From Actinomycetota bacterium (GTDB lineage Bacteria; Actinomycetota; JAICYB01): a stretch of DNA of 58,465 bases. The position numbers and the translations under genes were made by a program. The notes beneath the pieces were generated by a model, which saw nothing but the letters and a program-made list of their open reading frames with translations, was not told the origin of the DNA and ran no database searches. The stretch lies in contig DATLFR010000229.1 of assembly GCA_035540895.1 (NCBI GenBank), positions 1 to 58,465 of the forward strand. Direction: 5' to 3'. Shown here one piece after another: positions 1 through 8,091 of the stretch (positions are counted from its first letter, which is position 1; each line of letters starts with the position of its first letter).

Positions 1-78
1 CGCCTGGCTCTGGGGGTCGAACGACCGCGGACCCCGCCCGGGCGGGGTCCGCGGTCGTTCGACCCCCAGAGCCAGGCG
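1..78. repeat. 78-bp perfect palindrome at the window edge
   Basis: Bases 1-39 are the exact reverse complement of bases 40-78, with no loop. The right half continues smoothly into the reading frame of the hydrolase that ends at 372, so the right half is probably the true sequence and the left half a mirror copy. A loop-free perfect palindrome exactly at a sequence end is typical of fold-back assembly or amplification chimeras. A real hairpin cannot be excluded from sequence alone. Confidence 0.9.
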
Positions 79-372
79 GTCACGGTCGACGCACTCCTCA
101 CCCGGATCGAGGCGGTGGACGGACCGTTGATCGTGGCGGGCGACCTCAACATCTCCGACCGGCACCGCTTCTACAGGCACCTCCGAAGGCACCTGGGCGA
201 CGCCCACCGGGACGCCGGGGCCGGGTTCGGCTTCACCTGGCGCGCCCCGCGGCCGTTCGTCCGCATCGACTACGTCCTGCGGTCCGACCACTGGGGGACA
301 GGACGCTCCGAGACGGGGACGATCCCGGGCTCGGACCATCGCTACGTCTACGCCGACCTCGTCCTGCTGTAG
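1..372 (+). CDS. EEP-family (endonuclease/exonuclease/phosphatase) hydrolase, 3' fragment
   Basis: The window opens inside this gene; only the last ~110 residues are visible. It carries the two C-terminal signatures of the DNase I/sphingomyelinase-like fold: GDLN (metal and phosphate binding) and, near the end, GSDHR, whose His is the general base in the family. Between them lies the usual FTW...RIDYVL segment. The family cuts phosphodiesters in DNA, RNA, lipids or inositol phosphates; nothing here decides the substrate. The codons in bases 1-39 are a mirror image of the following bases and should not be trusted as protein. The next gene starts 11 bases downstream on the same strand. Confidence 0.8.
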   Translation, partial: RLALGVERPRTPPGRGPRSFDPQSQAVTVDALLTRIEAVDGPLIVAGDLNISDRHRFYRHLRRHLGDAHRDAGAGFGFTWRAPRPFVRIDYVLRSDHWGTGRSETGTIPGSDHRYVYADLVLL

Positions 373-383
373 GGGGTGCGGGT

Positions 384-668
384 ATGCCTCGACGCAACCG
401 TCCACGACGCGAGGACCCGGAGCCCGTCCGCCGCGCGTACTCCACCGTCGCGATCGCCGCCCCGCCGGGTTGGCAGGCCCTGCGCCATCTCGGCGGGGAG
501 CCGGGCCGCACGTACACGTGTCCCATGTGCCGGCTCGTCTTCCCGGCGACGATCGACCACGTCGTCGCCTGGCCCGCCGATACGCAGGGGGAACGGCGCC
601 GGCACTGGCACCGGGCCTGCTGGGAACGCGCTCAGCGGGAGGGGATCGAGCGGTACCGCTGGGAGTAG
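384..668 (+). CDS. small CxxC zinc-binding protein of the actinobacterial PRRNRP family
   Basis: A 94-aa protein with a basic PRRNRPRRED N-terminus, then C46-x2-C49, a VVAWP segment, and the HWH...C group at H74, H76 and C79. This order (CPxC, HVVAWP, RRHWHxxCW) is what I recall of a short conserved actinobacterial family often mislabelled 'ATP/GTP-binding protein'; no nucleotide-binding motif is visible here. The Cys and His residues could form one zinc site, and the context resembles a degenerate HNH fold, but no catalytic role is supported. The start is ATG 384, with a GGGGG ribosome-binding site just after the upstream stop. It converges on the membrane gene ending at 676. Confidence 0.75.
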   Translation: MPRRNRPRREDPEPVRRAYSTVAIAAPPGWQALRHLGGEPGRTYTCPMCRLVFPATIDHVVAWPADTQGERRRHWHRACWERAQREGIERYRWE

Positions 669-675
669 GGGTCCC

Positions 676-2217
676 TCACGTCCGCCGGTACAGGTACGCG
701 TAGGCCGACGTGCCACGCCTCGGCCCGGCCACGGGGGGGACCGGGCCTACGCGCGGCGTCAGGGCCGGGGAGCGATCGAAGGCGTCGCGCAGCCGGTCGC
801 ACCAACCGTGCATGAGCTGGAACCAGCGCAGCTCGTCGGGGTCGGGGACCGGCCACGGGCAGACGAGGACGACGCTCCCTCCCCGGGGCACCGCCGCGAC
901 GAGGGGAAGCACGGTGCGACGCCAGTCCGCGCTCGAGAGACGGGCGGACGCGTCGGTCCAGTCGACGACCGTCGGGTCGCCCACGCGTCCTAGGGGGGTG
1001 GCGAACGTGAGGCCCGGCCGCAGGTACCGGTACAGCACCGGGACCTGCTCGATCTGGGTGGAGACGACGAGGTCGCGTTCGCGCAGTCCGGGCGCGAGCT
1101 CGCGCGCGACCCGCTTCACGTTGCTCTTGCGATCCGGTCGGAACGATGACCCCGTCCCGGTGATGCGAGCCACCGGGTCGATCCACAGGAGCAGCACGAG
1201 CACAAGGACCGCCGCCCCGCGCAGGCCCCCGCGCTCGATCACCACCGCGGCCAGGACGACGAGCGGCCCGACGATCACCGCCGCGTAGCGTCCTGCCCAG
1301 GCCGGCGCGATCTGGGAGAAGGACCACGCCGTGAGGAGGGTCAGGCCGACCAAGACGAGCAGGAACCGCATCTGGACCCCGTCGCGTTCCTGGACGGAGA
1401 AGGCGCGGACGAGGGGGCGCGAGATGGCCAGGAGCACCAGCGCGAGCGCCTCGAGGCCCCCGAGCACGAACCCGGCCACGGACACCATCGCGTGCGGCGG
1501 TGGACGCCGTGACCACGGGGCCCCCGTATGGGCGGCCTGGTGGAGCAGGGACGGCACCCAGGGGAGGTACAGGACCGCTACCGCCGCGAGGGCCAGCCCC
1601 ACCGACGCGAGGCGCTTCGGCTCCCGGCGACGCCACCCCAGGTGATAGACGGCCGCCCCGGCCGCCCCGGCGAGCAGGAAGGCCCCCCAGTTGTGCGTGT
1701 AGAGGAGGAGCGTGCCGGAGAGCGCGAACCCGACGAGCGGCAGATACCCATCGGTGAGGCAGGCGCGGGCGAGCGTCGTCGCGGCGACGAGGGCCAGCAG
1801 AGCGACGAGCGTGTACATCCGCGCCTCGGTCGAGTAGTGCCCGAGGAACGGGTTGAAGGCGGCGAGCACGGCGGCCACCCAGGCGACACGTTCGGAGAAC
1901 ATCGCCCTCGCGCAGAGGAATGCCGCGGGGATCGTCATCAGTCCGAGGGCCAACGAGAGGCCGCGAACCGCTGCGTCGGTAGACCCGGCGACCCCCATCC
2001 AAGCGTGCAGCAACAGGTAGTACAGGGGCGGGCTGCCATCGACCCGCAGCACCGCGGGGATCTCGGCCGGCGCGCGGGCGGCTATCCCGACGGATATCGC
2101 CTCGTCGATCCAGAACCAGGTGCGGAGTCCCTCGATCCTGAGCGCGGCTGATGCGGCGGCGAGGAGGAGGAGGCCTATGCAGGTGAGGACGGCGCGCCGC
2201 CAGGTCGCTCGGGCCAC
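676..2217 (-). CDS. GT-C membrane glycosyltransferase (PMT/ArnT-like)
   Basis: A 513-aa multi-pass membrane protein. The first helix is followed by FWIDEAISVGIA, the acidic loop motif of lipid-phosphosugar-dependent GT-C enzymes, then the DGSPPLYYLLLHAWM segment common in PMT-like transferases. About ten more hydrophobic helices follow, up to about residue 350, with a soluble C-terminal domain of about 150 residues that should face the exterior. Such enzymes move a sugar from a polyprenyl-phosphate donor onto a lipid or protein outside the membrane; donor and acceptor are unknown. It is divergent from the UGM-like flavoprotein gene, so both may serve envelope glycans. Start is GTG 2217, without Shine-Dalgarno but with TATCCT 8 bases upstream, consistent with leaderless translation. 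Confidence 0.8.
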   Translation of the reverse strand: MARATWRRAVLTCIGLLLLAAASAALRIEGLRTWFWIDEAISVGIAARAPAEIPAVLRVDGSPPLYYLLLHAWMGVAGSTDAAVRGLSLALGLMTIPAAFLCARAMFSERVAWVAAVLAAFNPFLGHYSTEARMYTLVALLALVAATTLARACLTDGYLPLVGFALSGTLLLYTHNWGAFLLAGAAGAAVYHLGWRRREPKRLASVGLALAAVAVLYLPWVPSLLHQAAHTGAPWSRRPPPHAMVSVAGFVLGGLEALALVLLAISRPLVRAFSVQERDGVQMRFLLVLVGLTLLTAWSFSQIAPAWAGRYAAVIVGPLVVLAAVVIERGGLRGAAVLVLVLLLWIDPVARITGTGSSFRPDRKSNVKRVARELAPGLRERDLVVSTQIEQVPVLYRYLRPGLTFATPLGRVGDPTVVDWTDASARLSSADWRRTVLPLVAAVPRGGSVVLVCPWPVPDPDELRWFQLMHGWCDRLRDAFDRSPALTPRVGPVPPVAGPRRGTSAYAYLYRRT

Positions 2218-2225
2218 GGATCAAC

Positions 2226-2231
2226 AGGATA
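2226..2231 (-). promoter_or_regulatory. -10 box (TATCCT) for the GT-C gene, probably leaderless
   Basis: TATCCT on the minus strand ends 8 bases before the GTG at 2217 and no Shine-Dalgarno sequence lies between. Transcription starting 6-8 bases after the -10 would begin at or next to the start codon. No good -35 is visible. Confidence 0.4.
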
Positions 2232-2277
2232 CGGTTCTGAAGCAGGTGAGGGTTCGGTCGCTTGGCACCTGGGCATC

Positions 2278-2283
2278 TACCCT
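2278..2283 (+). promoter_or_regulatory. -10-like box (TACCCT) for the flavoprotein gene
   Basis: TACCCT lies 39 bases before the ATG at 2323 in the 105-base divergent spacer, which would leave a leader of about 33 bases carrying the GGAGG ribosome-binding site. The -35 is not convincing. Confidence 0.3.
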
Positions 2284-2322
2284 GCCTCGGACCGGGTGGG
2301 GGCGTCGATCGGAGGGCTGACG

Positions 2323-3780
2323 ATGAGCGAACAGGGGACGGGCGTCCGTCCCGAGGTCGTGGTGATCGGGGCGGGCCCAGCCGGCCTCACCGCCGCCTAC
2401 CAGCTGGGAAAGGCGGGCCATACCTGCACGGTCATGGAGGCAGACGACGTGGTCGGCGGGATCAGCCGGACGGAGCACCGCGACGGATGGCGTTTCGACA
2501 TCGGAGGCCATCGGTTCTTCACGAAGGTGAAGGCCGTCGAGGATCTCTGGCACGAGATCCTCCCCGACGAGGACTTCCTCCTGCGTCCGCGCATGAGTCG
2601 CATCTACTACAAGGGACGGTTCTTCGACTACCCCCTGAAGGCTTCGAACGCTCTGATCAACCTCGGCCCGATCGAGGCCGTCCGATGCCTGGCCTCCTAC
2701 GCGTGGGCCCGGCTGCGCCCGCCGGCCGACCAGTCCAACTTCGAGGGCTGGACGACGGCCCGCTTCGGCTACCGGCTCTACCGGATCTTCTTCAAGACGT
2801 ACACGGAGAAGGTGTGGGGGGTGCCGGCCACCGAGATACAGGCCGACTGGGCGGCCCAGCGGATCAAGAACCTCTCGTTGATGAAGGCGATCGTCAACGC
2901 CCTCCTGCCGAAGCGGAACCAGAAGACGATCACCACCCTCATCGAAGAGTTCCAGTACCCCAAGTACGGTCCGGGGATGATGTGGGAGAGGGCCCGGGAG
3001 CTGGTCGAGGGCCAGGGCAGCAAGGTCCTGATGCAGACCCGCGTCGCCGGTCTGCGACACGAAGGGGGCCGCTGCGTGGCGGTGGTCGCCGAGTCGGGGG
3101 ACGGGACCCGCACGGAGTACCCGTGCACCCATGTCGTCTCGTCGATGCCGATCACGTCACTGCTGCTGTCGATGGACCCTCCGGTCCCCGACGAGGTCCG
3201 CCGAGCCGCCGAGGGTCTGTCCTACCGCGACTTCCTCACCGTGGCCCTCGTCGTCCCGCAGGAGGCCGGTTTCCCCGACAACTGGATCTACGTGCACGCG
3301 CCCGAGGTCAAGCTCGGGCGGATCCAGAACTTCGGGTCGTGGTCGCCGTACCTCGTGAAGGAGGGGCGGACGTGTCTCGGTCTCGAGTACTTCGTCAACG
3401 AGGGCGACGATCTCTGGAGCATGCCGGACGAGGAGCTCGTGGAGCTCGGGAAGCGCGAGCTCGCGAGGTTGAAGCTGGTCGACCCCGCCCAGGTGGAGGC
3501 CGGGTACGTGGTGCGGATGCCGAAGGCGTACCCGATGTACGACGGGTCCTACAAGCGCCACATCGCGGTGCTCAGGAGCTGGCTGGAGGAGAACACGCCA
3601 AACGTCTTCCCGGTCGGCCGCAACGGGATGCACAAGTACAACAACCAGGATCACTCCATGTACACGGCCATGCTCTCGGTCGAGAACATCCTCGGCGCGA
3701 GCCACGACATCTGGAGCGTCAACGTCGAGGCCGAGTACCACGAGGAGAAGGCGGCGGAGCCCGAGACGGCCGACGCCTGA
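2323..3780 (+). CDS. FAD-dependent oxidoreductase, UDP-galactopyranose mutase-like
   Basis: A 485-aa flavoprotein. The N-terminus has the Rossmann dinucleotide motif VVVIGAGPAGLTAAYQL, an acidic ribose-binding residue (MEADD) and the GG(I)SRTE...DIGGHRFF segment shared by UDP-galactopyranose mutases and protoporphyrinogen-oxidase-like amine oxidoreductases. The C-terminal part (VFPVGRNGMHKYNNQDHSM) is the second FAD contact. Length is longer than a classical Glf (~390 aa), so the name mutase is not certain; it may act on another nucleotide or lipid-linked sugar. I chose ATG 2323 because GGAGG sits 8 bases upstream; an in-frame start at 2296 has no such site. It is divergent from a GT-C glycosyltransferase, which fits an envelope-sugar role. 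Confidence 0.75.
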   Translation: MSEQGTGVRPEVVVIGAGPAGLTAAYQLGKAGHTCTVMEADDVVGGISRTEHRDGWRFDIGGHRFFTKVKAVEDLWHEILPDEDFLLRPRMSRIYYKGRFFDYPLKASNALINLGPIEAVRCLASYAWARLRPPADQSNFEGWTTARFGYRLYRIFFKTYTEKVWGVPATEIQADWAAQRIKNLSLMKAIVNALLPKRNQKTITTLIEEFQYPKYGPGMMWERARELVEGQGSKVLMQTRVAGLRHEGGRCVAVVAESGDGTRTEYPCTHVVSSMPITSLLLSMDPPVPDEVRRAAEGLSYRDFLTVALVVPQEAGFPDNWIYVHAPEVKLGRIQNFGSWSPYLVKEGRTCLGLEYFVNEGDDLWSMPDEELVELGKRELARLKLVDPAQVEAGYVVRMPKAYPMYDGSYKRHIAVLRSWLEENTPNVFPVGRNGMHKYNNQDHSMYTAMLSVENILGASHDIWSVNVEAEYHEEKAAEPETADA

Positions 3781-3787
3781 GCGGGCG

Positions 3788-5461
3788 TCAGGCTGGGGCG
3801 AGGGTGATCGGGTTCGTGATCGCCTCTATCGCGGTCCCGCGCTGCAGCTGGAGGCGGTAGTTCCCGGGGACGGCCGCGGTGAAGGGGAGCACGAAGTCGT
3901 CTGTGGGGACCGGCACCGACAGGATGGGCACGCCCTCCAACATCACGTGCAGGGTGCGGGGCTGCGGGTTCGGGGCCGCTCCCATCACCCGGGCGGTGAA
4001 GGTCGCCGTCGTGGCGGCCAGCCGGTCGCCCATGATCGCCCTGGACGTTTCGGCCTCGGCCGAGAACCGCAGATCCGGACCGGACGGCGTGAAGAACTTC
4101 ACGTAGGCGTGTCCCTTCCGCACCGCGTCGGCGATCCCCCGCTCGGACAGCTCCTGCGCGTACACGACCGTCGTCGCCTCTCCGATCGGTGACTGCGTGA
4201 TCCCGCCGGGTGTCCGCCCGGCGTGGTGCGAGTCGCTCGCACCGACCGCGGTGACGCGGTAGCCGCGCGCCCGCAGCTCGTCCCACCACCGGATGGCGAG
4301 CGGCGTGAACGGGTTAGGTCCGAGCTCGTTGCCCCGGGGGTCCGGGGTGCCCGCCGGGCCCGTCTGCACCTCCATCGCGTCCACGAGGGACCAGTCCGTC
4401 TCGGCGTCGGGGTACTCCCAGGAACAGCCCCGGCAGAGGCTTCCGAACCCCGGCACCTTGGCCGGGAAGGTCGTCGGGTGGTTCACCTGGGTCAACCCGC
4501 CGGCGGCGCGGATGTCCGACAGGATCCGGCTCGCGGGCTGCGCCGTCCGGACGAGCCGCAGGCCTCCGGCTCCCAGCTCGTACACGGGTCCCGTGCGGTG
4601 GTCGACGTAGGTGACGCTCCCGTGGTTGTTCACATGCCCTCGGTAGGTGATCACCTCGGCCGACCTGATCACTAGCTTGTCCGGGTACTGCGCCTGGTAG
4701 GCGCCGATGGACCCCCACTGGCGGGTGCCCACGTAGTCGGAGAGCGTTATGAAGTCGAGCCCGGCCTCGTCGAAGGCGTAACCGAAGGCCTCCATCATCG
4801 AGGCGTCCTGGGGAGCCGAGTGTCGGGCGTGGACGTGCAGGTCGCCCTTGTACCAGCCTGGCTCGCTCCTGGCCGGGGTGACGTCGTACGCCGTCGGCTC
4901 GTAGGGGTCCACGAGGTCAGCGGCGCGATGGTCCCAGTAGACCTCGAGCCGCCACGAGACCGACCCGTCCGGGTCCCCCTCCTCCGGACCGGCGACCGAC
5001 GCGACCCCGATCTCGGCCGCCCACTCGCCCGCCGGGACCGGTCCTGGGTTGAACCCCACCGTGGTCACGTCCGGACCGCCGAGGTCGTTACCCCGGGGGT
5101 TGATCAGCACGTCCGGACGGCTCGACCCTCCCCACCCCCGGAACCCGTCCGGCCCGAAGGACCCGACGGGTGAGCGACGGTCGTAGAGGCCCATGTCCAG
5201 CGTGTGCTTCAGCTGAGAGCTCAACGGCGTCGGGGGCTGGTCGTGGCAGAGCCGGACCCGGAGACGGGTCTGTCCCTCGGGAACGACGAACGGCACCATG
5301 ACGTACGCGCCCTCGAGCGTCGTGTCGAACGTCCCCGAGAACGTCGCGTCGGGCGCCCCCTGAGGGGAGCCGGGGCACGGATGTGGGGCGGCCGCGTCGG
5401 CGGCCGGCAACAGGACCGCCAGCAGCACGACGCCGAGGACCGCATGGAGGACGCGCTTCAC
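3788..5461 (-). CDS. secreted PHP-domain metallohydrolase (CehA/McbA type)
   Basis: A 557-aa protein with a signal peptide (basic start, hydrophobic run, ADAAAP cleavage region). Residues ~25-190 form a beta-rich domain of unknown role. From ~200 a PHP domain follows with the metal-ligand signatures GDLHVHARHS, ITLSDY, NHGSVT, QVNHP and AVGASDSHHAG, in the order seen in CehA/McbA-like hydrolases. PHP enzymes use two or three metal ions to hydrolyse phosphoesters, and some CehA/McbA members hydrolyse carbamates; the substrate here is unknown. Two Cys (LCRGCSW) could form a disulfide outside the cell. Start is GTG 5461 with GAGG about 8 bases upstream. It follows ccr by 40 bases on the same strand but shares no obvious pathway with it. 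Confidence 0.75.
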   Translation of the reverse strand: MKRVLHAVLGVVLLAVLLPAADAAAPHPCPGSPQGAPDATFSGTFDTTLEGAYVMVPFVVPEGQTRLRVRLCHDQPPTPLSSQLKHTLDMGLYDRRSPVGSFGPDGFRGWGGSSRPDVLINPRGNDLGGPDVTTVGFNPGPVPAGEWAAEIGVASVAGPEEGDPDGSVSWRLEVYWDHRAADLVDPYEPTAYDVTPARSEPGWYKGDLHVHARHSAPQDASMMEAFGYAFDEAGLDFITLSDYVGTRQWGSIGAYQAQYPDKLVIRSAEVITYRGHVNNHGSVTYVDHRTGPVYELGAGGLRLVRTAQPASRILSDIRAAGGLTQVNHPTTFPAKVPGFGSLCRGCSWEYPDAETDWSLVDAMEVQTGPAGTPDPRGNELGPNPFTPLAIRWWDELRARGYRVTAVGASDSHHAGRTPGGITQSPIGEATTVVYAQELSERGIADAVRKGHAYVKFFTPSGPDLRFSAEAETSRAIMGDRLAATTATFTARVMGAAPNPQPRTLHVMLEGVPILSVPVPTDDFVLPFTAAVPGNYRLQLQRGTAIEAITNPITLAPA

Positions 5462-5501
5462 GACCGACCTCTTCGCGGCCCGCCGACCGCATCCTCCCGC
5501 G

Positions 5502-6743
5502 TCAGACGTCGAGGTCGGTCAGGCCCTCCTCGGTCACGCCCACGAGCGCGGCCATGTTCCCCTCGTTGTGACGGTTCTCGTACATCAGCTGGTGCGGCTC
5601 CCAGATGTTCTCGAACGTGAAGACGTCGCCCAGGGACGGGTCGATCTTCCCGGCCACCACCATGTCGTTGAACGCGTAGGACTGCTCGTCGTTGGCGAAG
5701 TGCGACCCCTGCAGCCGCTTCTGGCGCATCCACAGGTAGCGGAGGTCGACATCGGCGTTGTAGCCGGTCGTCCCGGCGCAGATCACGACCATCCCCCCCG
5801 TGTCGCAGACGAACATCGACGTGGGGACGGTCCCCTGTCCGGGGTGCTCGAAGACGATCCGCGGGCTGCGGCGCTCGCCGAGCACGTCCCAGACGGCCTT
5901 GCCGAACGCCCGGCATCCCTTCGACCACTCCGCGTAGGCGGCCTCGTCCTCCCAGTTGGGCATCCGGCCCCAGTGGTCGAAGTCCTTGCGGTTCACGTAC
6001 CCGACGGCACCCAGCTTCTTGCAGAACTCTCCCCGCTCATCGGAGGAGACGACCGCAACCGGGATCCCGCCGAGCTCCCGGACGATCTGGATCGCCATCG
6101 ACCCGAGCCCCCCGGACCCTCCCCAGATGAGGACCACGTCGCCCTCCTGCACGGTGTGGGGAGGCCATCCCATGAGCATCCGGTAGGCGGTGGCCCCGAC
6201 CAGCGTGTAGGCCGCGGCCGCCTCCCAGGTCAGATGGGCGGGCTTCGGCATGCACTGGTGCGCCTGCACCTTGGTGAACTGAGCGAACGAGCCCCAGTTC
6301 GTCTCGTAACCCCAGATGCGATAGCTCGGGTGGAACATCGGGTCGGTGCCCGCCGGGACCTCGTGGACGTCCCACTCCCCGCAGTGGATCACCACGCGGT
6401 CGCCCACCTTCACGTTCGTCACGTTCTCACCGACCTTCCACACGATGCCGGACGCGTCCGAACCGCCGATGTGGAAGTCGTCCGGCTCCCCGAACCGGGC
6501 GTGCACCTTGCAGACGTCCACCGGGATCCCCAGCGACGCCCAGACGTTGTTGTAGTTGATCCCGGCGGCCGCGACCCAGACCAGGGCGTCGTCCGGCCCG
6601 ACCTCGGGCACGTCGATCTGCTCGACCTTGAACCCGTCCTTCGGCTCCCCGAACCTCTCGGGCCGGATCACCTGGGCCCACATCCTCCGGGGCACCTCGC
6701 CCAGCGGCGGGACCTCGCCGATGTCGTAGATCTCGCGGGTCAT
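5502..6743 (-). CDS. ccr: crotonyl-CoA carboxylase/reductase
   Basis: A 413-aa zinc-less medium-chain dehydrogenase of the Ccr family, which reduces crotonyl-CoA with NADPH while fixing CO2 to give ethylmalonyl-CoA. Visible family marks are the N-terminal [13 protein letters not shown] segment, [20 protein letters not shown], the nucleotide motif [12 protein letters not shown] and GSHFAND; the NYNN and GSHFAN segments line the CO2/substrate pocket in studied members. Length is normal. No ethylmalonyl-CoA mutase or mesaconyl genes are in the window, but acyl-CoA carboxylase, methylmalonyl-CoA epimerase and thiolase lie 10-15 kb away, so it may feed butyryl units to the ethylmalonyl-CoA pathway or supply extender units. 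AAGGAG lies 7 bases before the ATG. Confidence 0.92.
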   Translation of the reverse strand: MTREIYDIGEVPPLGEVPRRMWAQVIRPERFGEPKDGFKVEQIDVPEVGPDDALVWVAAAGINYNNVWASLGIPVDVCKVHARFGEPDDFHIGGSDASGIVWKVGENVTNVKVGDRVVIHCGEWDVHEVPAGTDPMFHPSYRIWGYETNWGSFAQFTKVQAHQCMPKPAHLTWEAAAAYTLVGATAYRMLMGWPPHTVQEGDVVLIWGGSGGLGSMAIQIVRELGGIPVAVVSSDERGEFCKKLGAVGYVNRKDFDHWGRMPNWEDEAAYAEWSKGCRAFGKAVWDVLGERRSPRIVFEHPGQGTVPTSMFVCDTGGMVVICAGTTGYNADVDLRYLWMRQKRLQGSHFANDEQSYAFNDMVVAGKIDPSLGDVFTFENIWEPHQLMYENRHNEGNMAALVGVTEEGLTDLDV

Positions 6744-6770
6744 CGTGGCTCCTTCGTGCGTGGAACCACG

Positions 6771-6776
6771 ACGCTA
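6771..6776 (-). promoter_or_regulatory. -10-like box (TAGCGT) upstream of ccr
   Basis: TAGCGT on the minus strand lies 27 bases before the ccr ATG at 6743. The leader would contain a short palindrome (CGTGG-TT-CCACG) and the AAGGAG ribosome-binding site. Support is the hexamer and position only. Confidence 0.3.
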
Positions 6777-6797
6777 CCCGTCGCGGGAGGGCCGGTG

Positions 6798-7184
6798 CTA
6801 GGCGAGCTCGGGCTCGTCGGTCTCGCGGACCGCTTCCTCCTCCGCGGAGAGTCCGGACGCGTCGCCGCTCAGGGAGCCGTACGCCTGGCCGTCGCCGGCC
6901 GGGGCGTCGACGAGCCGGTCGGTGGAGTCCCGGCTGGAGTCGGTAGCTCCCTCTTCGCGGCGCAGACGCTGGCCGTGCGGTTCGCCGTGCGCCTGCTCGA
7001 GGGCGGTCGTCCCCCAGGAGTTGGCCGCCTTCGGCTGCTCGCCCGGCGCGATGATCCCCTCTTCCTTCACGCCGATGCTCTCCTTCTGGGGCGGGTCGCC
7101 CTGCGCGAAGTCGGGGATCCCGGCGTCCTCGGAGCTCGCTGTCTGTTCACGGATGTGGTCCGTGTGCCTCGGGTCTGTGCTCAT
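6798..7184 (-). CDS. hypothetical acidic, probably disordered protein
   Basis: A 128-aa hydrophilic protein without cysteine, rich in Glu, Asp, Gln, Ser and Gly, ending in an acidic ETDEPELA tail. It has a conserved-looking core around residues 35-80 (ESIGVKEEGIIAPGEQ, then SWGTTALEQAHGEP and RLRREE). This resembles, in composition and in the LxxRLRREEP-like pattern, short actinobacterial proteins such as DUF5709, but I cannot confirm the family. Its ATG overlaps the stop of the EamA transporter gene as ATGA, so it is probably translated from the same mRNA by coupling. No function can be assigned. Confidence 0.6.
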   Translation of the reverse strand: MSTDPRHTDHIREQTASSEDAGIPDFAQGDPPQKESIGVKEEGIIAPGEQPKAANSWGTTALEQAHGEPHGQRLRREEGATDSSRDSTDRLVDAPAGDGQAYGSLSGDASGLSAEEEAVRETDEPELA

Positions 7185-8047
7185 GGGGGCCGGGTACCCG
7201 CCCCCGGTGACGCCGAAACTCGCAGCTCGGCCGCGACCATGCCCGCGAGGATGAACGCCGCCCCGATCCATCCCCGCGCCGTCAGGCGGTCCCCCAGCAC
7301 GGCGAAACCGAACAGCGCCGCGAAGACGGGCTCCATCGTGAGGATCACCGCGGTGCGGGTGGGCGAGATCCGCGACTGCGCCCAGGTCTGCGCCGCGAAC
7401 GCGAACGCGGTCGCGCCGAGCCCGGTGAGCAGGAGCGCGAACCAGATCTGCCCTCCCGACACGCCCTCGACGCGGGCCGTCGGCAGCAGGACGACGAACA
7501 GCACCGTGCACACCGCGAGCTGGACGACGGTGAGCGCCCGGACATCCGCCCCCGGGGCGAACCGGCCCAGCGCGACGACGTGCAGCGCGAACATCACCGC
7601 GCACCCCAGCACGATGGCGTCGCCTCGCCGGAAGGCGGGGAGGCCGGGTGCCGTCTGGAGGCTGAGCAGGACGAGCCCCGTCGTGGCCAGCGCGACACCC
7701 ACGAGCGCGGGAGCGGTAGGCGGACGCCGTAGGAACAGCGCCGCGAGCGCCGGCGTGAACACCACGAACAGACCGGTCACGAGCGCCGCGTTCGTCGCGG
7801 TCGTGTGCTGGAGCCCGACGGTCTGGAAGATGTAGCCGGCCCCCAGGGCCAGACCGGCCAGCGCTCCGGGGCGCACCGATCCCCGCACCCGTGGTCGCCA
7901 GAGCAGGGCGAGGACCCCCGTGCCGATCGCGAACCTGATGGCCAGGAACTGGACCGGCGGGATCTGCTCCACCGCCTGCTTCACGACCACGAAGGTGGAG
8001 CCCCACAGGGCGCAGGCCGCGACGAGGGCGGCGGTGGGGAGGAGCAT
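7181..8047 (-). CDS. EamA/DMT-family transporter
   Basis: A 288-aa integral membrane protein with about ten hydrophobic helices arranged as two EamA repeats. The first repeat begins ALWGSTFVVVKQAVEQIPPVQFLAIRFAIG and the second contains LGATAFAFAAQTWAQSRISPTRTAVILTMEPVFAALFG, both hallmark segments of drug/metabolite exporters. The substrate cannot be predicted. The ATG at 8047 has no Shine-Dalgarno sequence; instead a 12-base inverted repeat ends directly against it and a TACGCT box lies 7 bases upstream, so the message is probably leaderless and may be under operator control. The downstream acidic protein overlaps its stop by 4 bases. Confidence 0.85.
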   Translation of the reverse strand: MLLPTAALVAACALWGSTFVVVKQAVEQIPPVQFLAIRFAIGTGVLALLWRPRVRGSVRPGALAGLALGAGYIFQTVGLQHTTATNAALVTGLFVVFTPALAALFLRRPPTAPALVGVALATTGLVLLSLQTAPGLPAFRRGDAIVLGCAVMFALHVVALGRFAPGADVRALTVVQLAVCTVLFVVLLPTARVEGVSGGQIWFALLLTGLGATAFAFAAQTWAQSRISPTRTAVILTMEPVFAALFGFAVLGDRLTARGWIGAAFILAGMVAAELRVSASPGAGTRPP

Positions 8048-8084
8048 GGCGGGGAGCGTAGCGCACGCGCGTCACGCTCCCCGC
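8048..8084 (-). promoter_or_regulatory. 12-bp inverted repeat over the eamA promoter/start
   Basis: GGCGGGGAGCGT (8048-8059) and ACGCTCCCCGCC (8073-8084) are exact reverse complements separated by 13 bases. One arm contains the TACGCT -10-like box (minus strand 8060-8055) and abuts the ATG of the EamA gene. It could be a repressor operator, or an RNA hairpin that terminates the upstream protease transcript, whose stop is at 8092; no U-run follows. Confidence 0.55.
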
Positions 8085-8091
8085 CGGGAGC

